A program made the position numbers and the translations under genes. A stretch of DNA of 64,000 nt from Bacteroidaceae bacterium (GTDB lineage Bacteria; Bacteroidota; Bacteroidia; Bacteroidales; Bacteroidaceae): assembly GCA_017469925.1 (NCBI GenBank), contig JAFUFK010000016.1, positions 404,160 to 468,159 on the forward strand. Reading direction: 5' to 3'. Positions 1-8,849 of the stretch are shown in pieces. Within the stretch, counting starts at the first letter, position 1. Each line of letters starts with the position of its first letter. The notes beneath the pieces were generated by a model. That model had not been told where the DNA came from. It did not search any database and was given only the letters and a program-made list of their open reading frames with translations.

Positions 1-28
1 TCAGTGCGGCAATGAGGAGGTTTTTCAT
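1..28 (-). CDS. Start of an exported protein, cut by the window edge
   Basis: An ATG at 28 on the minus strand opens nine codons reading MKNLLIAAL before the window ends. A lysine followed by a hydrophobic run is what a signal peptide looks like at its start. It begins 4 nt after the flavodoxin stop on the same strand, so it is probably the next gene of that operon. Nothing can be said about its function. Confidence 0.4.
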
Positions 29-32
29 ATGC

Positions 33-557
33 TCAGCGTTTTAGGGCTTGGTTGGCAATGTGTCGTGCTTCGGTGTCGGCCTGGGCGGCTTCGGCACCGT
101 GGATGGGCGTGCCGGGGAGCACTTCGGCCGTGGGACAGAGGCGCTTGATGAAACGTTCCGAAGCCCCCATGCCCGAACCCTCGTTGGTGCAGAAGGGGAT
201 GATGCGCTTGCCCGTGAAGTCGTACGACTCGAGGAACGTGTAGCACACCATGGGCATCGTGCCCCACCAGTTGGGATAGCCCAGGATGATGGTGTCGTAT
301 TCATCGATGCTGGGCAGCGGGTCTTTCACCTCGGGGCGCGCCTGGTCGCGCAGTTCCTGCTTGGCTTCCTCGATGCAGGTCATATAGTCTTTCGAATACT
401 CGTAGGTCGTGTCAATCTGGAACACGTCGGCCTCGGGCAGCAGGGCCTTGATTTTGGCGGCCACCACCTCGGTGTTGCCAAGTTTCAACTCGCGGATGCT
501 TCCGTTGACATAGTTCTCCCCGCGACGGGAGTAGTACGCGATAAGTGTCTTTGCCAT
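33..557 (-). CDS. Flavodoxin family protein
   Basis: This 174-residue protein fits a flavodoxin, an FMN-binding electron carrier of the cytoplasm. The N-terminus has the strand and phosphate-loop region typical of the family (TLIAYYSRRGENYVNG, about residues 4-19), though the loop is not the strict T-x-T-G-x-T form. The central strand and aromatic flavin-contacting stretch IILGYPNWWGTMP (about 90-102) and the later FCTNEGSG segment (about 122-129) also fit. Bacteroidales have many such short flavodoxins of unknown redox partner. A TAACTTTG box on the minus strand at 589-596 may be its promoter -7 element; no clear TTTG lies at the usual distance. The family call is firm, the physiological role unknown. 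Confidence 0.85.
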   Translation of the reverse strand: MAKTLIAYYSRRGENYVNGSIRELKLGNTEVVAAKIKALLPEADVFQIDTTYEYSKDYMTCIEEAKQELRDQARPEVKDPLPSIDEYDTIILGYPNWWGTMPMVCYTFLESYDFTGKRIIPFCTNEGSGMGASERFIKRLCPTAEVLPGTPIHGAEAAQADTEARHIANQALKR

Positions 558-600
558 ATTTGTGATTTAGTGATTTGGATTTGCACTGCAAAGTTACGAC

Positions 601-639
601 AATCCCCCGAAACGTGCGTTACACATTTTTCGGGGGATT
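601..639. terminator. Inverted repeat after the AraC gene
   Basis: AATCCCCCGAAA at 601-612 pairs perfectly with TTTCGGGGGATT at 628-639 across a 15-nt loop. It lies just past the stop of the leftward AraC gene, so an intrinsic terminator for that transcript is the simplest reading. No long T-run follows on the minus strand, so termination may be partial. Confidence 0.6.
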
Positions 640-666
640 TTATCAAAAACGGAGAATCGTTACAAA

Positions 667-1476
667 TTATTTGCGCAGTTCGCTTGGCTTGGCTCCAAGA
701 TTGTTCTGCACGTAGCGGGTAAAGTGGGATAGGCTGGAGAATCCGAACATCTCGCTGATGTCGGAGAACGAGATACTGCGGTCGCGCAGGCTTCGGCTGA
801 TGTCGAGTGCCGTGTAGCGCGTAATCCAATAGTTGGCGGGCAGTCCGCTCACTTTCTTCGATACTTCGGACAGGTATTTGGGGGTGACGCACAGCAAGTC
901 GGCATAGTATCCGATTTCACGGTTTTGGCGAAAGTCGCCCCTTTCCAGCATTCCGATGAACTGCTCCATCAGTTGGTGGTTCTGCGACGAGATGAGGTCG
1001 GTGCCGTAGATTTGGGCATGGAAGTCGAAGAAGTCGAGTATCATACACTCTATGGCATTCTTCATGGCGTCGCGATGGAAGCGGTGAGTCGTCTGTGCCA
1101 GTCGGTGCTTGATGTAGTCGAAGTTCAAGGCGCATATCTGTTGCTGTTCAGGCGAAAGCCGCATGATAGGGTTCTCGAAGAGCGACAAGTGGCCTCGCGT
1201 GCCATAGTTTGTGGCTGGTGTGGAAATCTCGATGAACTCTTGCGTCACATACACCACATCCACCCGGAAGTCTGGGCTCTCCTCAAGATTCCTTATCAAA
1301 TCGCCCCGGCGGGGGATAATCATGCAGTCGCCTGCCTCAAAGCGCATGAGGCGTCCGCGATACTCAAAGGTGCAGAAGCCTTCGTGGCAATAGGCATGAC
1401 ACAGGAAACCTGCAAATCGCTTGTCGCTGACTCTCCGAAGCGTGTCGTCGATGATGATATGCTCTATCGTATCCAT
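667..1476 (-). CDS. AraC family transcriptional regulator
   Basis: This 269-residue regulator has an N-terminal sensing half (about 1-165) with a cupin-like pattern and a C-terminal pair of helix-turn-helix motifs (about 170-269). The second motif is intact: FGFSSLSHFTRYVQNNLG, followed by KPSELR. The gene starts 2 nt after the stop of the GH115 glucuronidase on the same strand, so the two are almost certainly cotranscribed. It may adjust expression of the xylan-side-chain gene in response to a sugar ligand; that is inference from position. A 45-codon relic of a paralogous gene lies upstream of the glucuronidase at 4061-4198. The effector is unknown. Confidence 0.88.
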   Translation of the reverse strand: MDTIEHIIIDDTLRRVSDKRFAGFLCHAYCHEGFCTFEYRGRLMRFEAGDCMIIPRRGDLIRNLEESPDFRVDVVYVTQEFIEISTPATNYGTRGHLSLFENPIMRLSPEQQQICALNFDYIKHRLAQTTHRFHRDAMKNAIECMILDFFDFHAQIYGTDLISSQNHQLMEQFIGMLERGDFRQNREIGYYADLLCVTPKYLSEVSKKVSGLPANYWITRYTALDISRSLRDRSISFSDISEMFGFSSLSHFTRYVQNNLGAKPSELRK

Positions 1477-1478
1477 TC

Positions 1479-4028
1479 TCAGGGATGGGTGACATAAAGG
1501 TCGTTGACGACCAGGCCGGGGTCCATGAAATAGAGGCGAAGGCGGATGGTCTGGTCCTCGCTGGCCTCGTAGCGTACTTCGGCGGGCGAGTAGCCTTTGA
1601 GTACGGTCTTGTGCCAGTTGTTGCCATAGTTGCTCATGGCTTTGGTCCTGACGCTGGCGGTCTTTGTGGTTCCGTCCGGAAGGGCGATGGCTACGCGGAG
1701 GTCGTAGGTGGCATTCAGGGGGAACGAGCTGAGGCAGCGGACGACGATGGTATTTGCCCCCTTGAAGACGGGCACCTCGTAGTCGGCGTAGGGTGCCGAC
1801 GTCGTGCCCTCGGGGTAGGCTGTGAGGTTGAGGGGCCAGACGGTAGCAGCGCAGTCGCTGTTACCCAGTCCGCGAATGGCTAAGACGGAGCCGTTCTTCT
1901 CTACGAACTGACCGCCGGGGACGATGGTGAGACGGGGCGAGGGGACCTCGCTGACGCTTTCGGCGACATCCTCCTCCAGGGCTGGCCTTGGTGGAGCCAG
2001 GTTGGCGCGGTTGGGTGCAGGATGGTTGTTCATCATGTGGTCCCACTTGCCGTTGGCAATGTCCTTGTTGTACTTCCTTGTGAGTTCCTCTATCTCGTCG
2101 TAGGCCTTGTGAGCTTCGGCTGCGTACCTCAGGGCCGTCTGCTTCTGGCCTGCGCGGGCGAAGACGCGGCTCTGCTTGTCGCGCAGGGCCTTGATGTTCT
2201 GGTCGGCAGCGCCCTTGACGGGATACTCCACCAACTCGTAGAAGGCGTCCCGCAGGCGGGCAGGGACACGGGGCTTCAGGCGGTTGACACGCCTGTAGAG
2301 GCTCTTGTAGGCGGCGATGCGGTCGTTGCGTTCCTCGTTGGTGAGGATGATGTCGTCGGAGGTTATGTGCTCGGGCTTGGCACTGGCGGCCAAATGGTAG
2401 AATTCGAGCCGGATGTCGGCCAGTTCGTCGGCTAACTCCTCGCCGAAGGTCTCGGCGCTCCAGTGGCGGGCATACTTCCATGCATCCTGTGGGCGCCAGG
2501 CATTGATGTCGTAGGCAAGGTCCATGCAGAATTCGAACTCACACTCCTGTGGCTTGATGTCGCCCACGTTGAAAATCCATAGCCTGCGGACGTTCTGTGC
2601 GTAAGCCTTGGTCAGTTCGAAACTGGCAAGGGTGGGGGAGATTGTCGAAAGCCACAGGTAACTGATGGGTGTTCCGTAGTAAGAGATGTGGTAGTAGATG
2701 CCGTTTCCGCCCTGGCGCTGCTGTTCGGCGGAGGTAGGCATCTGGCGGATGTAGCCGTGGTTGTCGTCGACCCAGCAAAGTGTCACGTCCTCGGGCACTT
2801 GCAGTCCCTCGTTGTAGGCATCGAGCACTTCTTTATAGGGCACGAAGAGTTGCGGAATCTTTGTGGGGTCGCCACCCAGCGAGTCGGCGATGAGTTGGCG
2901 CTGGTAGGCTATGATGTCGGCCAGTCCTCTGGCGGTCTCCTTGGCGTTTCGGAATCCATTGATGCCCCGGTCGTGAACACCGCGCATGCCGAGGGTGTAG
3001 ATTACGTCCATTCCGCGTCCCTCGCCGGCACGCATGGCCCAGTACTCCCGAACCCAGTCCTCATGGGTCGTCCAGTCATAGTAGTCCTTCAGGTAATTCT
3101 CGTCATAGAGTTTGTTGTCGGGGATGTCGGCGTAGCCCTTTCGCTTCAGGAAGGGACCGTACTCGCGCAGGTTGTTCAGGGCCATCTGCTCGCAATGGCT
3201 CGAGCCGAGGACAATGTCGTACCGCCGGGCCAGTTCTACGTTCTTCTTATCTACCCAGAAACCGAAACTGCAAGCGTGCATGGCGGGCCACAAAGTGTTG
3301 GCACGCAGCCGGAGCAGCAACTCCATTACGCGGACGTAGGTGCCCGGCCCGATGTTGCCGATGTCCTTATCGACGTTGTGGGCGGCCCAGGGGGTGAGCC
3401 CCCAGTCCTCGTCGTTGATGAACATTCCTCGGTACTTGACGCTTGGCTCCCTGGAAATGTACGAACCAGAGGCATATAAGGCAGACCTCTTTTCCGGTGC
3501 GACGTCGGCCCACCAAACCCAGGGCGAAACACCCATGAGGCGCGAGAGATGGAACAGCCCGTAGGCCGTACCGCGCGGGTCGCTGCCATATATGACGAGG
3601 GCCCGGCGGGCACCCTTCATGGGTTTTTGGATAATCTCGATGCCGAAAGTCTCCCATCTCCCCTCGACGTCGCCGACGTGGGCGAGTTTCCCTTTCCGGA
3701 CCAGTTGACTGATGACCTCAGACTGGCCCAACGTGCCGGCGAAGATGGGGAACTCACAGGGAGTAGCCTTCGCCTCCTTGCCCGTGATGGCTTCGACCAT
3801 GATTGTCTGGCCTGTGATTAAGGCGATGTCGTCGCGGACGTGGCGAGCCACGGTGCCCACTACGGGATGGTCGTTCAGGTCATAGACGATGGCAGCCTTC
3901 TGCTCAGGTGTCGCGATGGGGAAGGCGCCGCCCAGGTGGGCGCTGCCGATGCTAAGCGACTGGGCCCATGCCGAGAACGTAACATTCAGGAAGAGGACTA
4001 GCGCAATAAGGAGGAGTTTCTTCATCAT
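1479..4028 (-). CDS. GH115 family alpha-1,2-glucuronidase (xylan side chain)
   Basis: This 849-residue protein matches glycoside hydrolase family 115, which removes (4-O-methyl)glucuronic acid from xylan chains. The N-terminus is a clear signal peptide (MMKKLLLIALVLFLNV, cleavage after AWAQ near residue 23), so it is exported. A small domain with the family stretch YGSDPRGTAYGLFHLS follows, then the TIM-barrel region with RGMFINDEDWGL, LRANTLWPAMH and CWVDDNHGYIRQ, and a C-terminal beta-sandwich from about residue 670 to the end. Length is normal for the family. An AraC gene follows 2 nt downstream. No susC/susD pair lies nearby, so this is not a full polysaccharide utilisation locus within view. 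Confidence 0.93.
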   Translation of the reverse strand: MMKKLLLIALVLFLNVTFSAWAQSLSIGSAHLGGAFPIATPEQKAAIVYDLNDHPVVGTVARHVRDDIALITGQTIMVEAITGKEAKATPCEFPIFAGTLGQSEVISQLVRKGKLAHVGDVEGRWETFGIEIIQKPMKGARRALVIYGSDPRGTAYGLFHLSRLMGVSPWVWWADVAPEKRSALYASGSYISREPSVKYRGMFINDEDWGLTPWAAHNVDKDIGNIGPGTYVRVMELLLRLRANTLWPAMHACSFGFWVDKKNVELARRYDIVLGSSHCEQMALNNLREYGPFLKRKGYADIPDNKLYDENYLKDYYDWTTHEDWVREYWAMRAGEGRGMDVIYTLGMRGVHDRGINGFRNAKETARGLADIIAYQRQLIADSLGGDPTKIPQLFVPYKEVLDAYNEGLQVPEDVTLCWVDDNHGYIRQMPTSAEQQRQGGNGIYYHISYYGTPISYLWLSTISPTLASFELTKAYAQNVRRLWIFNVGDIKPQECEFEFCMDLAYDINAWRPQDAWKYARHWSAETFGEELADELADIRLEFYHLAASAKPEHITSDDIILTNEERNDRIAAYKSLYRRVNRLKPRVPARLRDAFYELVEYPVKGAADQNIKALRDKQSRVFARAGQKQTALRYAAEAHKAYDEIEELTRKYNKDIANGKWDHMMNNHPAPNRANLAPPRPALEEDVAESVSEVPSPRLTIVPGGQFVEKNGSVLAIRGLGNSDCAATVWPLNLTAYPEGTTSAPYADYEVPVFKGANTIVVRCLSSFPLNATYDLRVAIALPDGTTKTASVRTKAMSNYGNNWHKTVLKGYSPAEVRYEASEDQTIRLRLYFMDPGLVVNDLYVTHP

Positions 4029-4060
4029 ATATATTATATATGGTAATCAAGTCTTTTTTT

Positions 4061-4198
4061 CTACTCTCGCAGGGTACTCGGCTTCACTCCGAGGTTGTTC
4101 TGCACGTATCGGGTGAAGTGGGAGAGGCTGGAGAAACCATACTGCTCGCTAATCCTTCGGAGCGTGTCGTCGATGATGATGTGTTGCATTGTGTCCAT
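4061..4198 (-). pseudogene. AraC regulator relic (ends fused, middle deleted)
   Basis: The 45-codon reading frame begins like the AraC protein at 667-1476 (MDTMQHIIIDDTLRR against MDTIEHIIIDDTLRR). After 17 residues it jumps to that protein's last helix-turn-helix (YGFSSLSHFTRYVQNNLG, then KPSTLRE). About 220 codons are missing in between. It is best read as a second AraC gene that lost its middle by an in-frame deletion. The frame is still open, so a micro-protein carrying only one DNA-recognition helix region is possible but unproven. It lies upstream of the glucuronidase on the same strand, so the ancestral layout may have been AraC, GH115, AraC. Confidence 0.8.
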
Positions 4199-4300
4199 GG
4201 CTTTTACTACGATTTTTGGCTTATCCGATAGCAAATGTACGAAATATTTTGTATCTTCGCACCCGAATACCATAAAAACATACGAAAAAGCACGAAAAAC

Positions 4301-5326
4301 ATGAGATTTTTGATGACGTTTGCCCTGCTCGTTGGCACGCTGGCAAACGGTTATGCGCAGCAGGACGGTGGGCCCGACGTCGTTAACCTGCGCGTAGAGG
4401 GTAGGGGAGACTACGATACCGAATTGCTGGACGGCAAGAAGGTCGATGAGCAGAGCGGCTTCCGCGGCAAGTATCTCAACATTATCCTGAAGGGAGAGTT
4501 CGCCGGCAAGTTCGCCTACGGCTACCGCCAGCGCATGAATAAGTTCAGCCGCGACATGCACTTCTTCGACGCCACCGACTGGCTCTACCTCACCTACCAT
4601 CCCATCCCCCAAGTCGCCATTTCGGCCGGAAAGCAGGTCGTCGCCATCGGCGGCTACGAGTACGACCGTGCCCCCATCGACCTCTACTTCTGCAGCGAGT
4701 TCTGGAACAACATCCCCTGCTACCAGTGGGGCGTCAGCCTCTCCTACAACTTCTCGGACCACGACCAGTTGGTAGCCCAGGCCTGCCAAAGTCCTTTCGA
4801 CACCCACCAGACCGACCTCTACGCCTACAACCTCATGTGGAACGGTCACCACGGCTGGTGGCACCCCATGTGGAGCCTCAACGCCATCGGTGCCGACTCT
4901 GGGCGCTACATCAGTTATCTGGCCTTGGGCAACCTCTTCCGCCTCAGCCGCCATTGGGACATCCAGTTCGACCTCATGAACCGTGCCGGGCGCCATCAGC
5001 AGTGGCTCTTCGGCGACTTCTCCCTCATGGGCGAACTCAACTATCGCCCCAACAACCATCTCCATTTCTTCGCCAAGGGCACCTACGACCATAACCGTAC
5101 GCACACCCCTGCCGACCACTGCGTCCTCCCCGGCACCGAGATTACCCGCCTCGGCTGCGGACTCGAGTACGAGCCCCTGAAAGGCCGTTGGCACGACCTC
5201 GTCCGGCTCCACGCCAACTACTGCTACACCTGGGGCCAGCAGGGTAACCCCGACGGAGCCCTCCTCGACCGCCAGCACCAGGTCAACGTTGGCCTCACCT
5301 GCCGCGTCGATGTATTCAGAAAATAA
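4301..5326 (+). CDS. Outer-membrane porin, OprO/OprP-like
   Basis: The protein is 341 residues from the ATG at 4301. That start is chosen because it opens a good signal peptide (MRFLMTFALLVGTLANGYAQ); the longer frame from 4235 would put 22 unlikely residues in front. The mature part alternates aromatic and polar residues in beta-strands and ends in an aromatic/basic strand (VDVFRK), as in 16-18-stranded porins. The pattern FRGKYLNIILKGEF ... FDATDWLYLTYHP ... SAGKQVVAIGG resembles the phosphate-selective porin O/P family. It is followed after 21 nt by a polytopic inner-membrane protein and may form an operon with it. The solute is unknown. Confidence 0.72.
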   Translation: MRFLMTFALLVGTLANGYAQQDGGPDVVNLRVEGRGDYDTELLDGKKVDEQSGFRGKYLNIILKGEFAGKFAYGYRQRMNKFSRDMHFFDATDWLYLTYHPIPQVAISAGKQVVAIGGYEYDRAPIDLYFCSEFWNNIPCYQWGVSLSYNFSDHDQLVAQACQSPFDTHQTDLYAYNLMWNGHHGWWHPMWSLNAIGADSGRYISYLALGNLFRLSRHWDIQFDLMNRAGRHQQWLFGDFSLMGELNYRPNNHLHFFAKGTYDHNRTHTPADHCVLPGTEITRLGCGLEYEPLKGRWHDLVRLHANYCYTWGQQGNPDGALLDRQHQVNVGLTCRVDVFRK

Positions 5327-5347
5327 CCTCATCACTCCATCACCTCC

Positions 5348-6475
5348 ATGAAATCCCGTTACCTCTCCGCACTCGTCTGCCTCACCATCGTCGGAGGCAT
5401 GTTCACCCTCATCGGCCTGCGCATGGGCGCTGCCCCGATGCTCAACACCATCATGCACACCGCCTTCGACCTCCTCCTCAACACCTGTTTCTACCTGATG
5501 GCCATCTGCGTCATCACCGGCGCCCTCGGCAAACTCTTCGTCGAGTTCGGCGTTGTCGATCTCCTCGAGACACTCCTCCGCCCCCTCATGCGCCCCCTCT
5601 TCCGTCTCCCCGGCATGGCCTCGCTCGGCGCCGTCATGACCTTCCTGTCCGACAACCCCGCCATCATCGCCCTGGCCAAGGACCGCCGCTTCGCCTCCCA
5701 CTTCCGCAAGTATCAGTACATCTCCCTCACCAACTTCGGCACCGCCTTCGGCATGGGGCTCATCGTCATCATCTTCATGATTAGCCAAGGCTACTTCATC
5801 GAGCCCCTCATCGGACTCTTCGGAGCCTTCTGCGGCTGTATCGTCTCCACCCGCATGATGCAACGCTTCGTCCTGCGCGCCTATCCCCAGTACGCCGAGC
5901 AACCCGCCATCGACCTCACTCCTGAGGAAGCCCTCAGCATCCAGCCCGAGCACGAGGAGGAGAAGTCCGTCTTCCTGCGCACCCTCAACTCTCTGCTCGA
6001 CGGAGGCAAGACCGGAGTCGATGTCGGCCTGACCATCATCCCCGGTGTGCTCATCATCTCCACCCTCGTCATGATACTCACCTTCGGCCCCTCCGCCGAC
6101 GGCACATACACCGGCGCCGCCTACGAGGGCGTAGAAGCCCTGCCCGCCCTGGCCAACGAGGTGTCTGGCCTCTTCCGCTTCCTCTTCGGCTTCACCGACC
6201 CCCACCAGATAGCCTTCCCCATCACCGCCCTTGGCGCCGTAGGCGCGGCCCTCAGCCTTGTCCCCAACTTCGTCCGGCAGGGCTGGGTCGATGGCAATGC
6301 CATCGCCGTCTTCACGGCCATTGGCATGTGTTGGAGCGGATTCCTCAGCACCCACACCGCCATGCTCGACTCCCTCGGCTATCGCGAACTGACCTCCAAG
6401 GCCATTATCTCCCACACCATTGGCGGCCTCTGCGCCGCCCTCGTCGCCCATCTCATCTGCATGGTGGCACTGTAA
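5348..6475 (+). CDS. Polytopic inner-membrane protein of the nucleoside-recognition (GATE) type
   Basis: The protein has 375 residues and about eight hydrophobic segments. It resembles the GATE/nucleoside-recognition and spore-maturation-like membrane proteins found throughout Bacteroidales. The region LMRPLFRLPGMASLGAVMTF with SDNPAIIALAKD (about 80-120) is typical. A cytoplasmic acidic loop (EHEEEKS, about residue 200) divides two membrane halves, and the second half contains the repeat-like IPGVLIISTLVMILTFGP. The family is thought to move small solutes, but the substrate is not established. The gene is 21 nt behind the porin, which suggests paired transport across both membranes; this is inference. 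Confidence 0.7.
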   Translation: MKSRYLSALVCLTIVGGMFTLIGLRMGAAPMLNTIMHTAFDLLLNTCFYLMAICVITGALGKLFVEFGVVDLLETLLRPLMRPLFRLPGMASLGAVMTFLSDNPAIIALAKDRRFASHFRKYQYISLTNFGTAFGMGLIVIIFMISQGYFIEPLIGLFGAFCGCIVSTRMMQRFVLRAYPQYAEQPAIDLTPEEALSIQPEHEEEKSVFLRTLNSLLDGGKTGVDVGLTIIPGVLIISTLVMILTFGPSADGTYTGAAYEGVEALPALANEVSGLFRFLFGFTDPHQIAFPITALGAVGAALSLVPNFVRQGWVDGNAIAVFTAIGMCWSGFLSTHTAMLDSLGYRELTSKAIISHTIGGLCAALVAHLICMVAL

Positions 6476-6490
6476 TGACCGACGCCGCCT

Positions 6491-6552
6491 GTGCCACAGG
6501 TGGCACAAGCTTGTGCCATCGGTGGCACAAATGTGTGCCATCAGTGGCACAA
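6491..6552. repeat. Cluster of GTGCCA/TGGCAC palindromes between convergent genes
   Basis: Several copies of TGGCACA and its complement TGTGCCA are packed into 62 nt, including the 16-nt perfect palindrome GGCACAAGCTTGTGCC (6502-6517). Any two neighbouring copies can pair, so the transcript can fold into alternative hairpins. It lies between the ends of the rightward membrane-protein gene and the leftward asparaginase gene, where a bidirectional terminator is expected. No T-run is present. Confidence 0.6.
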
Positions 6553-6589
6553 CCGTGGCTATGTAGTCAGACGATTTTAGCTTGTCGTT

Positions 6590-7627
6590 TTACTCTTCCG
6601 TAATCTCTCCGGCGAGTGAGGTGGTCATGAGGCGTCGGACCTCGTCGGGCGAAAGGCCTTGGCCGAGGAGGTACATGAGTTTGGTGACGGCGCACTCGAT
6701 GGTCATGTCGCCACCGCTGACGACGCCCGCTTCGCGCAGTTGGTGGCCCGTCTCGTAGAGGCCCATGGCGACGGAGCCGGCATCGCATTGGGTGATGTTG
6801 ACGACGACCTTCCCCTCGCGAGTGGCCTCGCGGATGGCACGGGTGAGCCACGCCTGGCGCGGTGCGTTGCCTGAGCCGAAGGTGCGCAGGATGACGCCTC
6901 GGATGTCGGGCATCTGGAGCACGTGTTCGATGGTCTGATGCCGGATGCCGGGGAAGAGGGTGATGGCGATGACGGAGTTGTCGAACTGCAGGTGTGGTTC
7001 GAAGGGTGTCTGGCTCGCGGGCAGGATGAGGGGGAGGTTGTAGTGGATGTTGACGCCGGCCGTGGCCAGTGGGGGGAAGTTGTAGGAGGTAAAGGCGTTG
7101 AACTGTTCGGCACTGGACTTGGTGACGCGGTTGCCGCGGTAGAGGTGCTGACCGAAGCAGACGGTGACCTCGGGCACCATGGGACGGCCGTCGGGATGGG
7201 TGGCGGCGGCGTACTCGATGGCGTTGATGAGGTTCTCCTTGCCGTCGGTGCGCAGGATGCCGATGGGCAGTTGGCTGCCGGTGAGTACGACGGGACGGTC
7301 CAGGCCGCGGAGCATGAAGCTGAGGGCGGAGGCGGTGTAGGCCATCGTGTCGGTGCCGTGGAGTACGACGTAGCCGTCTGCCAGGTCGCGGTGGTCGATG
7401 ATGATACGGGCCAACTGTGCCCAGAGTTCGGGCGTCATGTCGGAGGAGTCGATGGGGGGCTGGAACTGGTGGGTCAGAATCTCGTAGTCGAACTCGTGGA
7501 GTTCGGGCACGTGGTGGCGCAGGTTCTCGAAGTCGAGGGGGCGCAGGGTGCCCGTCTCGGGATGGCGTATCATACCGATGGTGCCACCGGTGTAGATGAT
7601 GAGGATGCGGGGTTTGTGGGCTTTCAT
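6590..7627 (-). CDS. ansA: Type I L-asparaginase
   Basis: This 345-residue protein hydrolyses L-asparagine to aspartate and ammonia. Both asparaginase threonine signatures are present: IYTGGTIGMI near the N-terminus (residues 11-20) and LHGTDTMAYTASALSF around residue 90. There is no signal peptide, so it is cytoplasmic, like type I enzymes. The start at 7627 (MKAHKPRILI) is preferred over the ATG at 7642, because the longer form would run into a TATTTTTG promoter-like box on the minus strand at 7632-7639. It is divergent from alanine dehydrogenase, and both genes deal with small amino acids. Confidence 0.93.
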   Translation of the reverse strand: MKAHKPRILIIYTGGTIGMIRHPETGTLRPLDFENLRHHVPELHEFDYEILTHQFQPPIDSSDMTPELWAQLARIIIDHRDLADGYVVLHGTDTMAYTASALSFMLRGLDRPVVLTGSQLPIGILRTDGKENLINAIEYAAATHPDGRPMVPEVTVCFGQHLYRGNRVTKSSAEQFNAFTSYNFPPLATAGVNIHYNLPLILPASQTPFEPHLQFDNSVIAITLFPGIRHQTIEHVLQMPDIRGVILRTFGSGNAPRQAWLTRAIREATREGKVVVNITQCDAGSVAMGLYETGHQLREAGVVSGGDMTIECAVTKLMYLLGQGLSPDEVRRLMTTSLAGEITEE

Positions 7628-7657
7628 GTGACAAAAATACAAATAAATTGCGAAACA

Positions 7658-7691
7658 TTTGCGCTGTTTTCCGAGATTTTGCGTAAATTTG
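7658..7691 (+). promoter_or_regulatory. Promoter of alanine dehydrogenase
   Basis: TTTG at 7658-7661 and TAAATTTG at 7684-7691 match the Bacteroidetes primary sigma pattern (TTTG, spacer, TAnnTTTG). The spacer is 22 nt, slightly long. The gene starts about 50 nt downstream. Confidence 0.55.
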
Positions 7692-7742
7692 CCCTATGAG
7701 AAACGCTAACTGGATTATTAACCCCTAAAAAAGAAAGTAATC

Positions 7743-8846
7743 ATGAAAGTCGGGATTCCACGTGAGATTAAGAACAACGAGAACCGCGTAGGCATGACCC
7801 CAATGGGTGTGGCCGAGATGGTTCGCCATGGTCATGAAGTCTTTGTCCAGCATACAGCAGGGGAGGGCAGTGGGTTCCCCGACGACGATTATCGGCGGGT
7901 GGGAGCCACCATCCTGCCCGCTATCGAGGATGTCTATGCCGAGGCCGACATGATTGTGAAGGTGAAGGAACCCATCGAGCCCGAGTACCCGCTGGTACGT
8001 CGCGGGCAGTTGGTATTCACCTACTTCCACTTTGCCTGTGAGCGTGAGCTGACCGATGCCATGATTCGCCAAGGGGGCGTCTGCCTGGCCTACGAGACGG
8101 TGCAGCTCGACAACGGAGCCCTGCCCCTGTTGATTCCAATGAGCGAGGTGGCTGGCCGCATGGCTGCCATCAACGGAGCGTACTACCTCCAGAAGACTAA
8201 GGGCGGAAAGGGCAAACTGATAGGTGGCGTGCCCGGCGTGCTGCCTGCCCGTGTGCTGGTGCTCGGTGCCGGTACGGTGGGCGAGGCTGCTGCCCTGCGT
8301 GCTTCGGGCATGGGGGCAGAGGTGACGGTGGCCGACATCTCCCTGCCTCGCCTGAAACATCTGGCCGAGGTGCTCCCGGCCAACGTCCATACGCTCTACT
8401 CCAGCGAGCAGAACATCCGGGCCCAGTTGCCCACGGTGGACATCGTCATCGGCAGTGTGCTCGTGCCTGGCGACAAGGCGCCTTACCTCATTACGCGCGA
8501 CATGCTGAAGTTGATGGAGCCCGGCACGGTGCTTGTCGATGTGGCTATCGACCAGGGTGGCTGCTTCGAGACGTCGCACCCGACGACCCATAGCGACCCC
8601 GTCTATGAGGTCGATGGCATCCTGCACTATGCCGTTGCCAACATCCCCGGTGCTGTGCCTTACACCTCGACGCTCGCCCTGACTAACGCCACCCTGCGCT
8701 ATGCCCTGGCCCTGGCCGACAAGGGCTGGCAGCGGGCTTGCCAAGACGACCCCGCACTGGCTCGCGGACTGAACATCGTCGAGGGACGTGTCGTCTATAA
8801 GGCGGTGGCCGATGTGTTCGGCCTGCCCTATGAGCCGCTGAAGTAA
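7743..8846 (+). CDS. ald: Alanine dehydrogenase
   Basis: This 367-residue enzyme interconverts L-alanine and pyruvate plus ammonia with NAD. The opening MKVGIPREIKNNENRVGMTP is diagnostic of the family, with the substrate-binding arginine. The catalytic-histidine region reads FTYFHFACERELT. The Rossmann loop VLGAGTVGEAAALRASGMGA lies about residue 170-190, and the signature DVAIDQGGCFETSHPTTH lies near residue 270. Length is standard. The mfd gene follows after 3 nt, so the two may share a transcript from the promoter at 7658-7691. Confidence 0.96.
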   Translation: MKVGIPREIKNNENRVGMTPMGVAEMVRHGHEVFVQHTAGEGSGFPDDDYRRVGATILPAIEDVYAEADMIVKVKEPIEPEYPLVRRGQLVFTYFHFACERELTDAMIRQGGVCLAYETVQLDNGALPLLIPMSEVAGRMAAINGAYYLQKTKGGKGKLIGGVPGVLPARVLVLGAGTVGEAAALRASGMGAEVTVADISLPRLKHLAEVLPANVHTLYSSEQNIRAQLPTVDIVIGSVLVPGDKAPYLITRDMLKLMEPGTVLVDVAIDQGGCFETSHPTTHSDPVYEVDGILHYAVANIPGAVPYTSTLALTNATLRYALALADKGWQRACQDDPALARGLNIVEGRVVYKAVADVFGLPYEPLK

Positions 8847-8849
8847 CGA

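Noticed and set aside
48-722. 224-codon rightward frame over flavodoxin and AraC
   Set aside because: Antisense shadow of two well-supported leftward genes, with no start signal or recognisable domain.
4061-6550. 829-codon open frame on the minus strand
   Set aside because: It is antisense to the porin and GATE-type genes, is made of low-complexity Gly/Glu/Ala/Val runs typical of the complement of GC-rich genes, and only its last 45 codons (the AraC relic) are meaningful.
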